Source: an uncultured Eubacteriales bacterium (lineage in GTDB: Bacteria > Bacillota > Clostridia > Oscillospirales > Oscillospiraceae). Taken from it: a stretch of DNA of 40,047 nt. The position numbers were made by a program, and so were the translations under genes. Location: the NCBI GenBank assembly GCA_949293985.1, contig CASFFN010000027.1, positions 1 to 40,047 on the forward strand, written 5' to 3'. Under the pieces are notes generated by a model. It had not been told where the DNA came from, made no database searches, and worked only from the letters and a program-made list of their open reading frames with translations. Below, piece by piece: positions 7,664 through 15,913 of this stretch. Numbering within the stretch: position 1 is the stretch's first letter; each line of letters begins with the position of its first letter.

Positions 7664-8614
7664 ATGAACAAGCCTGTATTGGTGGTTCTGGCTGCCGGAA
7701 TGGGCAGCCGTTACGGCGGACTGAAGCAGATTGACCCGGTTGGCACCCAGGGAGAGGCCATTTTGGACTATTCCCTGTACGATGCCCACAGAGCGGGCTT
7801 CCAGACTGCGGTTATCATCATTAAAGAGGCCATCAAAAAAGATTTTATGGAAACCGTGGGAAAGCGGCTGGAGAACTGCCCCATGGAAATCCGCTATGCC
7901 TATCAGGAGCTTGACAAGGTTCCGGAGGGCTTTACGGTGCCGGAGGGGCGTACCAAGCCCTGGGGCACCAGCCATGCGGTGCTGTGCGCCCGGGATGCCA
8001 TCGGGGACGCTCCCTTTGGGGTCATCAACGCCGACGACTACTACGGCCCGGAGGCCTTCCGGCGGCTCTATGATTTTCTGGTGGAGAGCAAGGATACCCG
8101 CCCCTATGGCTTCTGCATGATTGGCTACCGCCTGGGGAACACTGTGACGGACAACGGCTCCGTGGCCCGGGGTGTGTGCCAGACCGACGGGGAGGGGAAT
8201 CTCACCTCCATTGTGGAGCGCACCCGGATTGAAAAGTATGCCGGCGGCATCCACTTCACGGCGGACGAGGGCAAGACCTGGGAGGATGTGCCGGGAGACA
8301 CCCTGGTCTCCATGAATATGTGGGGCTTTACCCAGGGCTTCGTGGAAGAGATTGCCCGGCGGTTCCCGGAGTTTCTCCGGGATGAGGTGCCCCAGAATCC
8401 TGCCAAGGCGGAGTTTTACCTGCCCATGACCGTGGGACAGCTCCTGCGGGAGGGGAAAGTCCGGGTGAAGGTCCTGCCCACCGGCGACCGGTGGTACGGC
8501 GTCACCTACGCGGAGGACAAGCCCATGGTAGTGGCGGCTCTGAAAGCCATGACCGCCTCCGGCCTCTATCCCGACGGTCTCTGGACGGCGGCCGCGGACA
8601 ATTCCGCAGGGTAA
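7664..8614 (+). CDS. Nucleotidyltransferase (sugar-phosphate NTP transferase family)
   Basis: A 316-residue cytoplasmic protein opening with the NTP-transferase loop VLAAGMGSRYGGLKQIDPVG (residues 7-26). An acidic metal-site segment GVINADDYYG lies near residue 120. These are the marks of enzymes that join a nucleotide to a sugar phosphate or a similar phosphorylated substrate. The substrate cannot be told from the sequence, and there is no neighbouring sugar pathway to help. The ATG at 7664 has GGGAGG about 9 nt upstream. An in-frame reading from 7604 would begin inside the likely leader. Two terminators follow. Confidence 0.75.
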   Translation: MNKPVLVVLAAGMGSRYGGLKQIDPVGTQGEAILDYSLYDAHRAGFQTAVIIIKEAIKKDFMETVGKRLENCPMEIRYAYQELDKVPEGFTVPEGRTKPWGTSHAVLCARDAIGDAPFGVINADDYYGPEAFRRLYDFLVESKDTRPYGFCMIGYRLGNTVTDNGSVARGVCQTDGEGNLTSIVERTRIEKYAGGIHFTADEGKTWEDVPGDTLVSMNMWGFTQGFVEEIARRFPEFLRDEVPQNPAKAEFYLPMTVGQLLREGKVRVKVLPTGDRWYGVTYAEDKPMVVAALKAMTASGLYPDGLWTAAADNSAG

Positions 8615-8639
8615 CTTTCCGCGTTTCGCTGCTTCCCTG

Positions 8640-8671
8640 AACCGCCCGGCGCCATGCCGGGCGGTTTGTTC
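8640..8671 (+). terminator. Terminator of the nucleotidyltransferase gene
   Basis: ACCGCCCGGC (8641-8650) pairs perfectly with GCCGGGCGGT (8656-8665) and is followed by TTTGTT. Confidence 0.8.
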
Positions 8672-8740
8672 CCCATGGACTTGCGGTTTTGGGAAGCGGC
8701 TGCCGTGGAATCCCTCGAATAAAATACAAAGTTTTTTGCA

Positions 8741-8766
8741 GCTCCCCTGCTATGGGGAGCATTTTT
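8741..8766 (+). terminator. Second terminator hairpin
   Basis: GCTCCCC (8741-8747) pairs with GGGGAGC (8754-8760), followed by ATTTTT. It lies just before the next promoter and insulates it. Confidence 0.65.
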
Positions 8767-8788
8767 ACGACCATTTTTGTGGAAACAA

Positions 8789-8817
8789 TTGCAAAAACGG
8801 AAGAAAGTTGCTATACT
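8789..8817 (+). promoter_or_regulatory. SigA-type promoter of the repeat membrane protein
   Basis: TTGCAA (8789-8794) and TATACT (8812-8817) have a 17-bp spacer. Transcription starts near 8824, which excludes an upstream translation start at 8822. Confidence 0.75.
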
Positions 8818-8881
8818 ATAGGTGAATTCTTCCAAAACGGCTGTAAAAATGGGAGAAAATAGAAAAAGAGGAGGAATGAGA

Positions 8882-9505
8882 ATGGGCTGTGTCATTTATG
8901 ATACTCCGGCCAATGTTTTTTCCGGGCGGGAGCACTGCCTGGGGCATTTGGACCAGAACGGGGATGTATATGATGTTCCTGTGGGGGTCAGCGCCGGACG
9001 GAACCACATTGTGGGCCATGTGACCCAAAATGGCGAGGTATATGATGTCCCTTCGGGAGTCAGCGCCGGGGTGAACCATATGGTGGGCTATGTGGATGCT
9101 TCGGGAAATGTATTCCGGGGAAGAGGCGCAATGGGCATCGGCAATTGTGTGGGACATGTTACCCGCTCCGGAGACGTGTACGATGTGCCTGCGAGTGGCG
9201 GTGCGGGACAGAATCACATAGTTGGCCATGTGGAGGGCCAGGATGCTTTTCGGGGTGCGGCGGCACTTCTTCTGCTCCTCCGCCCCCAGGGAAGCGGCGG
9301 CATCAGCGGCTATCACAACGATCAGACGGGGCGGTCTCGGAGTGGAACCGGCGGCAGTTCGGGAGGCGTTGTGATCGTTTTCTTGATTGTTTGTGTCCTG
9401 TTGGCGCTTTACCTTTTCCGGGAGTATCTTTCTCAAATTCTGACCTTGGGGGCCTGTGCGGCGATTATCCTGGTTATTGTATCAATCATGAACAGGGAAA
9501 GATAA
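8882..9505 (+). CDS. Membrane protein with five VYDVP/NHxVGHV repeats
   Basis: A 207-residue protein. Residues 1 to about 120 are five units of roughly 22-24 residues with the pattern VYDxP, then G.NH.VGHV, then a short Asn/Gly turn. The best units are GDVYDVPVGVSAGRNHIVGH and GEVYDVPSGVSAGVNHMVGY; the first and fourth are degenerate. This looks like a small repeated beta-hairpin module. A Gly/Ser-rich linker follows, then two hydrophobic helices (VVIVFLIVCVLLALYLF and ILTLGACAAIILVIVSI). ATG 8882 has AGAGGAGG 7 nt upstream; the ATG at 8876 is too close to it. No signal peptide is present, so the repeats are probably cytoplasmic. Function unknown. Confidence 0.75.
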   Translation: MGCVIYDTPANVFSGREHCLGHLDQNGDVYDVPVGVSAGRNHIVGHVTQNGEVYDVPSGVSAGVNHMVGYVDASGNVFRGRGAMGIGNCVGHVTRSGDVYDVPASGGAGQNHIVGHVEGQDAFRGAAALLLLLRPQGSGGISGYHNDQTGRSRSGTGGSSGGVVIVFLIVCVLLALYLFREYLSQILTLGACAAIILVIVSIMNRER

Positions 9506-9524
9506 ATCAATTGAAAGCGGTGGT

Positions 9525-9560
9525 AATCCCCGGAAAAATCTTGCATTTTTTCGGGGATTT
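9525..9560 (+). terminator. Hairpin after the repeat protein, overlapping the next promoter
   Basis: AATCCCCGGAAAAA (9525-9538) pairs with TTTTTTCGGGGATT (9546-9559). The descending arm overlaps the -35 region of the next promoter. There is no long T tract, so termination efficiency is uncertain. Confidence 0.5.
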
Positions 9561-9569
9561 CTATATAAT
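9541..9569 (+). promoter_or_regulatory. SigA-type promoter of the ADP-ribosylglycohydrolase gene
   Basis: TTGCAT (9541-9546) and TATAAT (9564-9569) are 17 bp apart. Transcription starts near 9576, so the ATG at 9572 cannot be the translation start. Confidence 0.75.
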
Positions 9570-9604
9570 ATATGGAAAAGATACAAAAAGAGGAGAGGTT
9601 GCCG

Positions 9605-10684
9605 GTGGATAGAGAGGTCAATCGTTACCAGGGGTGTCTGCTGGGACTGGCGGTGGGGGACGCCATGGGCTACACCATCGATGAAAAGTCCTGGCAGGAG
9701 ATTCAGGCCGCCTACGGCCCCAACGGCCTTTTGGGCTATGACATCGCCAACGGCGTTGTGGAGCTGTCCTCCTATACCCAGCTGGCGGCCTACACCGCCA
9801 ATGGCCTTTTGGTGGCCCTGACCCGGGGACGGCGGGAGTATTACCTGCGTTATGTTACCCTGGCCCTGAAGGACTGGCTCCGGAGCCAGCAGTTTTACCG
9901 GGACCCGGAAAAGCCCCTTTGCTGGGTGTCCCGGCTGCCGGAGTTTCGCCGCCGCCGCTGCCGGGACAGCCGGATGCTGGACACCCTCCGCACCGGCGCT
10001 TTGGGCACGCCGTCCCGTCCCCGGAACCAGAACGCCGCCCCCGGGGCCATTACCACCGCCGTGGCCATGGGGCTGAGCTTTCAGCCGGAGCGGATGGACC
10101 CGGCCTTTTTGGGGGCGCTGGCGGCCCAGACCATGGCCCTGACCCACGGCAACCCGGAGACCATTCTCTCCGCCGTGGTGCTGGCCTACACCATTGCCGG
10201 AATTTTGCAGGAGCCGGAGCTTCCTTTGCGGCAGCAGTTCTCCCAGAGTATTGCCGCCATGGAGGGGCAGTTCTCCCGGGAGTTTCCCCAGGCGGCAGGG
10301 CTTTCCGATATGCTCTTGCAGGTGGTGGAGGCGGACAAAACCGGCAGCCGGGAGGCCATGGAGAGCCTCCACTGCCAAAGCGCCGACCAGTGTCTGGCCG
10401 GGGCCATGTACGCAAGCCTGGCCTGCGGCGGCGACTTTGACACCGGCATGATTCTTTCCGTGAACCACTCCGGCCGTTCTTCTGCCGTGGGCGCTGTTAC
10501 CGGCGCCATTCTGGGCGCTCAGCTGGGGGCGCAGGCCCTGCCGGAGTTTTACCTGGAGGGACTGGAAGGGGTGCGGCCCCTTCGGGAGCTGGCGGAGGAT
10601 TTGGCCAAGGGCAGCCCTGCCACCGGCTTCTTTGATGACGATTGGGACCATAAATACACCCAGGGACTGCCCAGCGGGGGTTAA
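9605..10684 (+). CDS. ADP-ribosylglycohydrolase-family protein
   Basis: A 359-residue cytoplasmic protein with family signatures. They are GLAVGDAMG near residue 16, HGNPETILSAVVLAYTIAG in the middle, and the C-terminal metal-site region GGDFDTGMILSVNHSGRSSA followed by GAILGAQLGAQALP. The family (DraG/ARH-like) hydrolyses ADP-ribose linkages with two metal ions; the target here is unknown. Translation probably starts at GTG 9605, with AGGAGAGG six nucleotides before it. The ATG at 9572 lies at the transcription start and has no ribosome site. No partner ADP-ribosyltransferase is adjacent. Confidence 0.82.
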   Translation: MDREVNRYQGCLLGLAVGDAMGYTIDEKSWQEIQAAYGPNGLLGYDIANGVVELSSYTQLAAYTANGLLVALTRGRREYYLRYVTLALKDWLRSQQFYRDPEKPLCWVSRLPEFRRRRCRDSRMLDTLRTGALGTPSRPRNQNAAPGAITTAVAMGLSFQPERMDPAFLGALAAQTMALTHGNPETILSAVVLAYTIAGILQEPELPLRQQFSQSIAAMEGQFSREFPQAAGLSDMLLQVVEADKTGSREAMESLHCQSADQCLAGAMYASLACGGDFDTGMILSVNHSGRSSAVGAVTGAILGAQLGAQALPEFYLEGLEGVRPLRELAEDLAKGSPATGFFDDDWDHKYTQGLPSGG

Positions 10685-10741
10685 ATCCGGGATTCCCGGG
10701 AAAAATGTTGAAAAAATCCCGGAAAAAGTCCCGCTGACCCC

Positions 10742-10770
10742 TTGCAAAATCCTGTACAGGGTGCTATAAT
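10742..10770 (+). promoter_or_regulatory. Strong SigA promoter of the rimP-nusA-infB operon
   Basis: TTGCAA (10742-10747) and TATAAT (10765-10770) are separated by 17 bp. Transcription starts near 10777, about 68 nt before rimP. Confidence 0.82.
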
Positions 10771-10795
10771 ACGAATGTTGAGAGTTGACGATGGA

Positions 10796-10822
10796 AAGAG
10801 AGGGGTTCTGCCCCTCTCTTTT
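10796..10822 (+). terminator. Terminator-like hairpin in the leader of the nusA operon
   Basis: AAGAGAGGGG (10796-10805) pairs perfectly with CCCCTCTCTT (10811-10820), giving a TTCTG loop and a run of four T at the 3' side. It begins about 20 nt after the transcription start and ends 22 nt before rimP. It could be an attenuator controlling the operon that encodes NusA, or a stability hairpin. No obvious competing antiterminator stem is visible. Confidence 0.6.
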
Positions 10823-10844
10823 GTACTGAAAGAAGGGTATTGTT

Positions 10845-11297
10845 ATGAAGATTACCGAGCAGGTAGCGTCCTTTGCCAAACCCATTGTGGAAGCCAACGG
10901 CTGCTCCCTCTGGGATGTGGAATATGTCCGGGAGGGCTCCGAGCGGTTCCTCCGGCTGTATATCGACAAGGAGGGTGGCGTGAATATCAACGACTGCGAG
11001 GCCATCGCCCGGGCGGTGGATCCCATTCTGGACGAGAAGGATCCCATCCCGGAAAGCTACCACTTTGAGGTCTGCTCCGCCGGACTGGAACGGCCTTTGA
11101 AGCGTCCCGGGGATTTTGAAAAATTCATGGGCAGTCCCATCCTTGTGAAGCTGTACCGCCCCAGAAACGGCCTGAAGGAGATTCCCGGTATCCTCCGGGG
11201 CTACGAGGAGGGCAAGGTCACGGTGGAGGCCGGCAAGGAAACCATTACCTTTGAAAAGTCCGAGGTCGCGCTGGTGCGGCTTCGAGTGGAATTCTGA
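10845..11297 (+). CDS. rimP: Ribosome maturation factor RimP
   Basis: A 150-residue cytoplasmic protein required for 30S subunit assembly. The N-terminal alpha/beta domain (to about residue 80) carries the family signature LWDVEYVREG and DPILDEKDPIPESYHFEVCS, followed by SAGLERPLKRPGDFEKFMG. The C-terminal part is the small SH3-like domain. It is the first gene of the operon, with AGAAGGG upstream of the ATG, and sits 17 bp before nusA. Confidence 0.93.
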   Translation: MKITEQVASFAKPIVEANGCSLWDVEYVREGSERFLRLYIDKEGGVNINDCEAIARAVDPILDEKDPIPESYHFEVCSAGLERPLKRPGDFEKFMGSPILVKLYRPRNGLKEIPGILRGYEEGKVTVEAGKETITFEKSEVALVRLRVEF

Positions 11298-11314
11298 TAG
11301 GAGGAATAACCGTC

Positions 11315-12445
11315 ATGGCAAGAAACACAAGAGCCAGGAAAAAAGTGGAAGAGCCCAAGGTAGAGATTGGCGCGGAGATTTTTGCCAGCCTGAATGAGCT
11401 GGAAAAGCAGAAGGGGATCCCCGTAAGCTATATGGTGGAGCGGCTGAAGCAGGCCCTGACCAACGCCTACCGGAAGGACCGGGAGGATCACCGGGATGTG
11501 CCCGGGGAAAATGTGGTGGTGGATTTGAGCGAGAAGGGCCTTTCCATGCACCAGATTAAGACCGTGGTGGAGGAGCCGGAGGATCTGGCTCTGGAAATCC
11601 AGATTGACGCCGCCCGGAGAATCAATCCCGATGCCCAGGTGGGGGATTCTGTAATCATCCCCATCGACATTCAGAAGTTTGGCCGGATTGCCGCCCAGAC
11701 CGCCAAGCAGGTGGTGATTCAGGGCATCCGGGAGGCGGAGCGGGGCGCCGCCTACGACAACTACGCCTCCAAGTCCCAGGAGCTGCTCACCGGTACCGTG
11801 CTGCGGGTTGACCCCACGGGGGATATGTTCGTCCGCATCGGCCAGGGCGGGGAGCAGCATGACGCCATGCTGCGGCTCAGCGAGCAGATTCCCGGCCAGA
11901 CCTACGGGCCCGGCGACCTGATTCGGGTGTATGTCATCGATGTGCACCGCAGCCCCCGGGGCCCCATGGTGCAGGTATCCCGCACCCATCCCAATGTGGT
12001 GCGCAGGCTCTTTGAGCTGGAGACCCCGGAAATTGCCGAGGGTCTGGTGGAGATTCGGAACATCGCCCGGGAGCCCGGCTCCCGGAGCAAGATTGCCGTC
12101 CGGGCCGTCCGGGAGGATGTGGACCCGGTGGGCGCCTGTGTAGGCCCCAGAGGCGGCCGTGTGGGCGCCGTGGTGGAGGAGCTCCACGGGGAGAAGATTG
12201 ACATTGTGGTGTGGAGCGAGGACCCCTGCGAGTATGTAAAGGCAGCGCTGAGCCCTGCGGATGTTGTCAGCGTTTCCCTCATTCCCGGGCAGAAGGCCTG
12301 CCGGGTAATCGTCCCCGACGACCAGCTGTCCCTGGCCATCGGCAAGGAGGGCCAGAACGCCCGTCTGGCGGCCAAGCTCACGGGCTATAAGATTGACATC
12401 AAGCCTGCCAGCTCTGTAGAGGCAGAGCCGGAGCAGGAAGCTTAA
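11315..12445 (+). CDS. nusA: Transcription termination/antitermination factor NusA
   Basis: 376 residues, the normal size for Firmicutes NusA without the C-terminal acidic repeats found in Proteobacteria. In order: the RNA-polymerase-binding N-terminal domain (IFASLNELEKQKGIPVSYMV), an S1 domain starting near GTVLRVDPTGDMFVRIGQ, and two KH domains (DPVGACVGPRGGRVGAVVEE, then LAIGKEGQNARLAAKLTGYK). NusA binds elongating RNA polymerase and modulates pausing and hairpin termination. The position between rimP and rnpM is the classical order. The hairpin in the operon leader could allow NusA to influence its own expression. Confidence 0.96.
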   Translation: MARNTRARKKVEEPKVEIGAEIFASLNELEKQKGIPVSYMVERLKQALTNAYRKDREDHRDVPGENVVVDLSEKGLSMHQIKTVVEEPEDLALEIQIDAARRINPDAQVGDSVIIPIDIQKFGRIAAQTAKQVVIQGIREAERGAAYDNYASKSQELLTGTVLRVDPTGDMFVRIGQGGEQHDAMLRLSEQIPGQTYGPGDLIRVYVIDVHRSPRGPMVQVSRTHPNVVRRLFELETPEIAEGLVEIRNIAREPGSRSKIAVRAVREDVDPVGACVGPRGGRVGAVVEELHGEKIDIVVWSEDPCEYVKAALSPADVVSVSLIPGQKACRVIVPDDQLSLAIGKEGQNARLAAKLTGYKIDIKPASSVEAEPEQEA

Positions 12446-12467
12446 CCCCAGGGAAGGAGGCAGCCAA

Positions 12468-12740
12468 ATGCAAAGAAAAATTCCTCAGCGGCAGTGTATG
12501 GGCTGCCGGGAGCGGAAGCCCAAGCGGGAGCTGATTCGGGTGGTGCGGTGTACCGACGGGGTCGTCCGGCTGGATTTTGGCGGCAAGGTCAACGGCCGGG
12601 GCGCTTATCTGTGCTGCAACCCGGAGTGCCTGAAACGGGCCCAGAAGTCCAAGGCACTGGAGCGGAGTCTGGAAACCCCCATTTCCCAGGAGGTCTATGA
12701 CCTTCTGGCAAGAGAAATGGAGGGGGCCAACCGTGGATAA
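12468..12740 (+). CDS. rnpM: RNase P modulator RnpM (YlxR family)
   Basis: A 90-residue basic protein with the YlxR/DUF448 signature: RQCMGCRERKPKRELIRVVR near the N-terminus and GRGAYLCCNPEC in the middle. YlxR of Bacillus subtilis has been shown to bind the RNase P RNA and reduce its activity, hence RnpM. It lies between nusA and ylxQ as in other Firmicutes and overlaps the next gene by 8 bp. Confidence 0.92.
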   Translation: MQRKIPQRQCMGCRERKPKRELIRVVRCTDGVVRLDFGGKVNGRGAYLCCNPECLKRAQKSKALERSLETPISQEVYDLLAREMEGANRG

Positions 12741-13158
12741 AGCCTTGTTTTACCTGTCCCTGGCCCGGAAGGCCGGGCGAATCGAATTGGGAGAGGAGCC
12801 GGTGGGGGCCGCTGCCCGGGCGGGAAAGGCCCGGCTGGTGATTGCCGCCGCCGACGCTTCCGACCATACCTGGCGCAGAGCCAAGAGCTTTGTGGCGGGG
12901 ACAGATCAGATATGTGTGAAGATTCCTTTTTCCAAAGACCAGCTGGGTCAGGCGGTGGGGCGGCAGAGCCTCGCCCTGGCTGCCCTTACCGACCCGGCTT
13001 TGGGACTTTCCTTCCTTCAGGCCCTGGACCGGCCGGAAGCTTACCGGCAGGAGCAGGAAGCCCTGGAGGGGGAAGTGGGGCGGCTTGCCCGGCGGAAGCA
13101 GGAGGCCAAGGCCCACCGGCGGAATGTCCGCCTGGGAAAAGGGCGCAAGAAGAAGTGA
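12733..13158 (+). CDS. L7Ae-family RNA-binding protein (YlxQ-like)
   Basis: A 141-residue protein with an N-terminal L7Ae/L30e/Gadd45-type domain: [20 protein letters not shown], then [14 protein letters not shown] and [13 protein letters not shown]. YlxQ proteins are thought to bind kink-turn RNA. The C-terminal 40 residues are a charged, basic extension ([22 protein letters not shown]) beyond the usual ~100-residue domain. I chose GTG 12733 because GGAGGG lies 8 nt upstream and the start overlaps the rnpM stop. An upstream ATG at 12697 would add 12 unrelated residues. Confidence 0.85.
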   Translation: MDKALFYLSLARKAGRIELGEEPVGAAARAGKARLVIAAADASDHTWRRAKSFVAGTDQICVKIPFSKDQLGQAVGRQSLALAALTDPALGLSFLQALDRPEAYRQEQEALEGEVGRLARRKQEAKAHRRNVRLGKGRKKK

Positions 13159-13174
13159 TTTTGGAGGTGCGTGT

Positions 13175-15475
13175 ATGAGTTTTGTGAAGTATCGTTTGAA
13201 GGAGGTGGCGGCGGATTTTTCCGTTGCCCCCAAGGAAATTACGGAGATCATCTCCAAGTATTATGAAAAGCCCAAGTCCAACACCCAGGTGCTGACGGAG
13301 GCGGAGCTGAATGTGGTATTCGACTACATGACAAGCCACAACCAGATTGACTCTCTGGAGCAGGTGTTCCAGGCCCAGGCCAAGGCCGCTCCCAAGGAGG
13401 AGAAGCCTGCCGAAGCCCCCAAGCCCCGGAAGGAGGAGCCCAAGGAGCAGGCGGCTCAGCCTGCCAAGCCCAAGGAGCCGGAACGGAAGCGGGAGCGCCG
13501 GGTGGTGGACACCTCTGCGGTGCAGGTAAACTCCGCCCGTTTTGACGACCGGGTGGACAGCCTGGTCTCCGAGCGGGTGCAGAACTATACCGGCGGCAAG
13601 CAGCGCATCGGCGGCGGCAAGTCCAAGCAGCAGAGCAAGAAGGACAACAAGTTCAAGGGCAACAAGGCCAGAAACGAGGAGCAGGAGAAGATGCGCAGGC
13701 TCCAGATGGAGGTGGCCCGGAAGGCTCCCGTCACGGTGAAGATTCCCGAGGAGATTACGGTAGGAGAGCTGGCCAGCCGGATGAAAAAGACCGCCGGCGA
13801 GGTCATCAAGCTGCTGATGAAAAACGGCGTGATGGCTGCCATCAACCAGACCATCGACTTTGATACCGCCGAGTTTGTGGCGACGGAAATGGGCTGCAAG
13901 GTGGAAAAAGAGATTACCATCACCATCGAGGAGCGGATTATCGACGACCATGTGGACACCGCCGAGGAGCTCCAGCCCAGAAGCCCCGTCGTGGTGGTCA
14001 TGGGCCATGTTGACCACGGCAAGACCAGCCTCCTGGACGCCATCCGTAAGACCAACGTGACCTCCGGGGAGGCCGGCGGCATCACCCAGCACATCGGTGC
14101 TTACACCGTGGACTTGGGCGGTCAGTCCATCACCTTCCTGGACACCCCCGGCCACGCCGCCTTTACCTCCATGCGGGCCAGAGGCGCCATGTGTACGGAC
14201 ATTGCCATCTTAGTGGTGGCGGCGGACGACGGCATTATGCCCCAGACCGTTGAGGCCATCAACCACGCCAAGGCCGCCAAGATTCCCATTATCGTTGCCA
14301 TCAACAAGATGGATAAGCCGGAGGCCAACCCCGACCGGATCAAGCAGCAGCTGACGGAGTACGACCTGATTCCCGAAGAGTGGGGCGGCGACACCATCAT
14401 CTGCCCCATCTCCGCCAAGAAGGGCACCGGTCTGGAAGAGCTGCTGGAGATGGTGCTGGTCACCGCCGAGGTGGCGGAGCTGAAGGCCAACCCCAACCGC
14501 CGTGCCAAGGGTACGGTTATTGAAGCCCGGCTGGACAAGAGCCGCGGCCCCATTGCCACCTTGCTGGTGCAAAACGGCACCTTGCATCAGGGCGACATTA
14601 TCATCGCCGGTACCGCCGTGGGCCGTGTCCGGGTGATGACCAACGACAAGGGCCGCACGGTCAAGACCGCCGGTCCCTCCACACCTGTGGAGATTACCGG
14701 CCTGGGGGATGTGCCCTCTCCCGGCGACGATTTCAACGCCGTTACCGACGAGCGGATGGCAAGAGAACTGGTAGAGCAGCGGCGGCAGGCGGAGAAGGAC
14801 GCCATTGCCAACGCCATGACCAAGGTCACCCTCGACAACCTGTTCGCCAAGATGCAGGAAGGCGAAATGAAGGAGCTGTCCCTCATTGTGAAGGCGGATG
14901 TCCAGGGCTCGGCGGAGGCGGTAAAGGCCTCTTTGGAGAAGATTTCCAACGACGAGGTGCGGGTGAAGGTCATTCACACCGGCGTCGGCGCCATCAACGA
15001 GTCGGATATTCTGCTGGCTTCCACTGCCGGGGCCATCATCGTGGGCTTCAATGTCCGGGCGGACGCCGCCGCCCAGGCCAGCGGTCAGCGGGCCAAGGTG
15101 GATATCCGGTACTACCGGGTGATTTACGACGCCATCGACGAGATTGAGTCCGCCATGAAGGGCATGCTGGCACCCAAGTTCCAGGAGGTGGTCATTGGTC
15201 ACGCCGAGGTGCGTATGACCTATAAGGTCTCCGCCGTGGGTACCATCGCCGGTTGTATGGTGAAGGACGGCAAGGTCACAAGAGACGCCAAGGTGCGGGT
15301 GCTCCGGGACAACATCGTCATCCACGAGGGCGAGGTTGGCTCCTTGCAGCGGTTCAAGGACGCTGCCAAGGAGGTCACCGCCGGTTATGAGTGCGGCATG
15401 AGCATCCTGAAGTTCAACGACATCAAAGAGGGCGACATTTTTGAGTGCTTCGCCATGGAGCAAATCAAACCGTAA
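13175..15475 (+). CDS. infB: Translation initiation factor IF-2
   Basis: 766 residues. It begins with an IF2_N-type segment ([20 protein letters not shown]), then a long Lys/Glu/Pro/Ala-rich linker (about residues 70-130) and a second IF2_N domain (near 190-245). The GTPase domain carries GHVDHGKTS (near 277), [12 protein letters not shown] and SAKKG. Domains II to IV bind fMet-tRNA. IF-2 places initiator tRNA on the 30S subunit and promotes 50S joining. ATG 13175 follows TTGGAGGTGCG. A longer in-frame reading from 13085 lies inside ylxQ and is not used. Confidence 0.96.
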   Translation: MSFVKYRLKEVAADFSVAPKEITEIISKYYEKPKSNTQVLTEAELNVVFDYMTSHNQIDSLEQVFQAQAKAAPKEEKPAEAPKPRKEEPKEQAAQPAKPKEPERKRERRVVDTSAVQVNSARFDDRVDSLVSERVQNYTGGKQRIGGGKSKQQSKKDNKFKGNKARNEEQEKMRRLQMEVARKAPVTVKIPEEITVGELASRMKKTAGEVIKLLMKNGVMAAINQTIDFDTAEFVATEMGCKVEKEITITIEERIIDDHVDTAEELQPRSPVVVVMGHVDHGKTSLLDAIRKTNVTSGEAGGITQHIGAYTVDLGGQSITFLDTPGHAAFTSMRARGAMCTDIAILVVAADDGIMPQTVEAINHAKAAKIPIIVAINKMDKPEANPDRIKQQLTEYDLIPEEWGGDTIICPISAKKGTGLEELLEMVLVTAEVAELKANPNRRAKGTVIEARLDKSRGPIATLLVQNGTLHQGDIIIAGTAVGRVRVMTNDKGRTVKTAGPSTPVEITGLGDVPSPGDDFNAVTDERMARELVEQRRQAEKDAIANAMTKVTLDNLFAKMQEGEMKELSLIVKADVQGSAEAVKASLEKISNDEVRVKVIHTGVGAINESDILLASTAGAIIVGFNVRADAAAQASGQRAKVDIRYYRVIYDAIDEIESAMKGMLAPKFQEVVIGHAEVRMTYKVSAVGTIAGCMVKDGKVTRDAKVRVLRDNIVIHEGEVGSLQRFKDAAKEVTAGYECGMSILKFNDIKEGDIFECFAMEQIKP

Positions 15476-15481
15476 CGGAAC

Positions 15482-15509
15482 CCCCAGCCCTGAAAATCGG
15501 GGCTGGGGG
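15482..15509 (+). terminator. Intercistronic hairpin between infB and rbfA
   Basis: CCCCAGCCC (15482-15490) pairs perfectly with GGGCTGGGG (15500-15508). No T tract follows, so it is more likely an RNA-processing or 3'-stabilising hairpin than a full terminator. Confidence 0.5.
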
Positions 15510-15541
15510 CTTGCCTAACATTGGAAAAGGAGGCGTAAGCT

Positions 15542-15913
15542 ATGGCGTCTAATCGAATCGGACGAATCAACGAGGAAATTCAAAAGGAGCTTTCCGCCCT
15601 GCTACGGAATCTCAAGGACCCCCGGGTGCAGGATACCATGATTTCCATTACCCATGTGGAAACCACCCCGGATTTGCGGTATGCGAAAATTTATGTGAGC
15701 TTTTTGCAGGAGGAGCGGGCCAAGGAGGCCCTCAAGGGCCTCAAGTCCGCCGGGGGCTACCTGCGGCGGGAGCTGGGCCAGAGTTTGCAGCTGCGCTACA
15801 CCCCGGAGCTGGTGTGGGAGCGGGATGACTCCATCACCTACGGTGCCAAAATGCTGAAGCTCATCAATTCCCTGGAGGTAAACCATGACGACGACGGTGC
15901 TGACGAGGGCTGA
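15542..15913 (+). CDS. rbfA: Ribosome-binding factor A
   Basis: A 123-residue KH-like protein with the family pattern RIGRINEEIQKELSALLRNL near the N-terminus, MISITHVETTPDLRYAKIYV in the middle and LGQSLQLRYTPELVWERDDS near the end. RbfA binds the 5' helix region of 16S rRNA during 30S maturation. AAAAGGAGG lies 8-9 nt before the ATG. The end overlaps nrnA by 29 bp, so the two are coupled. Confidence 0.94.
   Translation: MASNRIGRINEEIQKELSALLRNLKDPRVQDTMISITHVETTPDLRYAKIYVSFLQEERAKEALKGLKSAGGYLRRELGQSLQLRYTPELVWERDDSITYGAKMLKLINSLEVNHDDDGADEG

Noticed and set aside
9482..11047. Very long antisense reading frame opposite the ADP-ribosylglycohydrolase and rimP genes
   Set aside because: It is the mirror of GC-rich codons, lacks a ribosome site and resembles no family. 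The plus-strand genes are well recognised.
12986..15463. Long antisense frames opposite infB
   Set aside because: Composition is His/Gly/Leu-rich nonsense typical of antisense to GC-rich genes.
15482..15509. Strong rho-independent terminator dividing the infB and rbfA genes
   Set aside because: The stem is strong, but no T tract follows and rbfA has no promoter of its own, so I keep it as an intercistronic hairpin.
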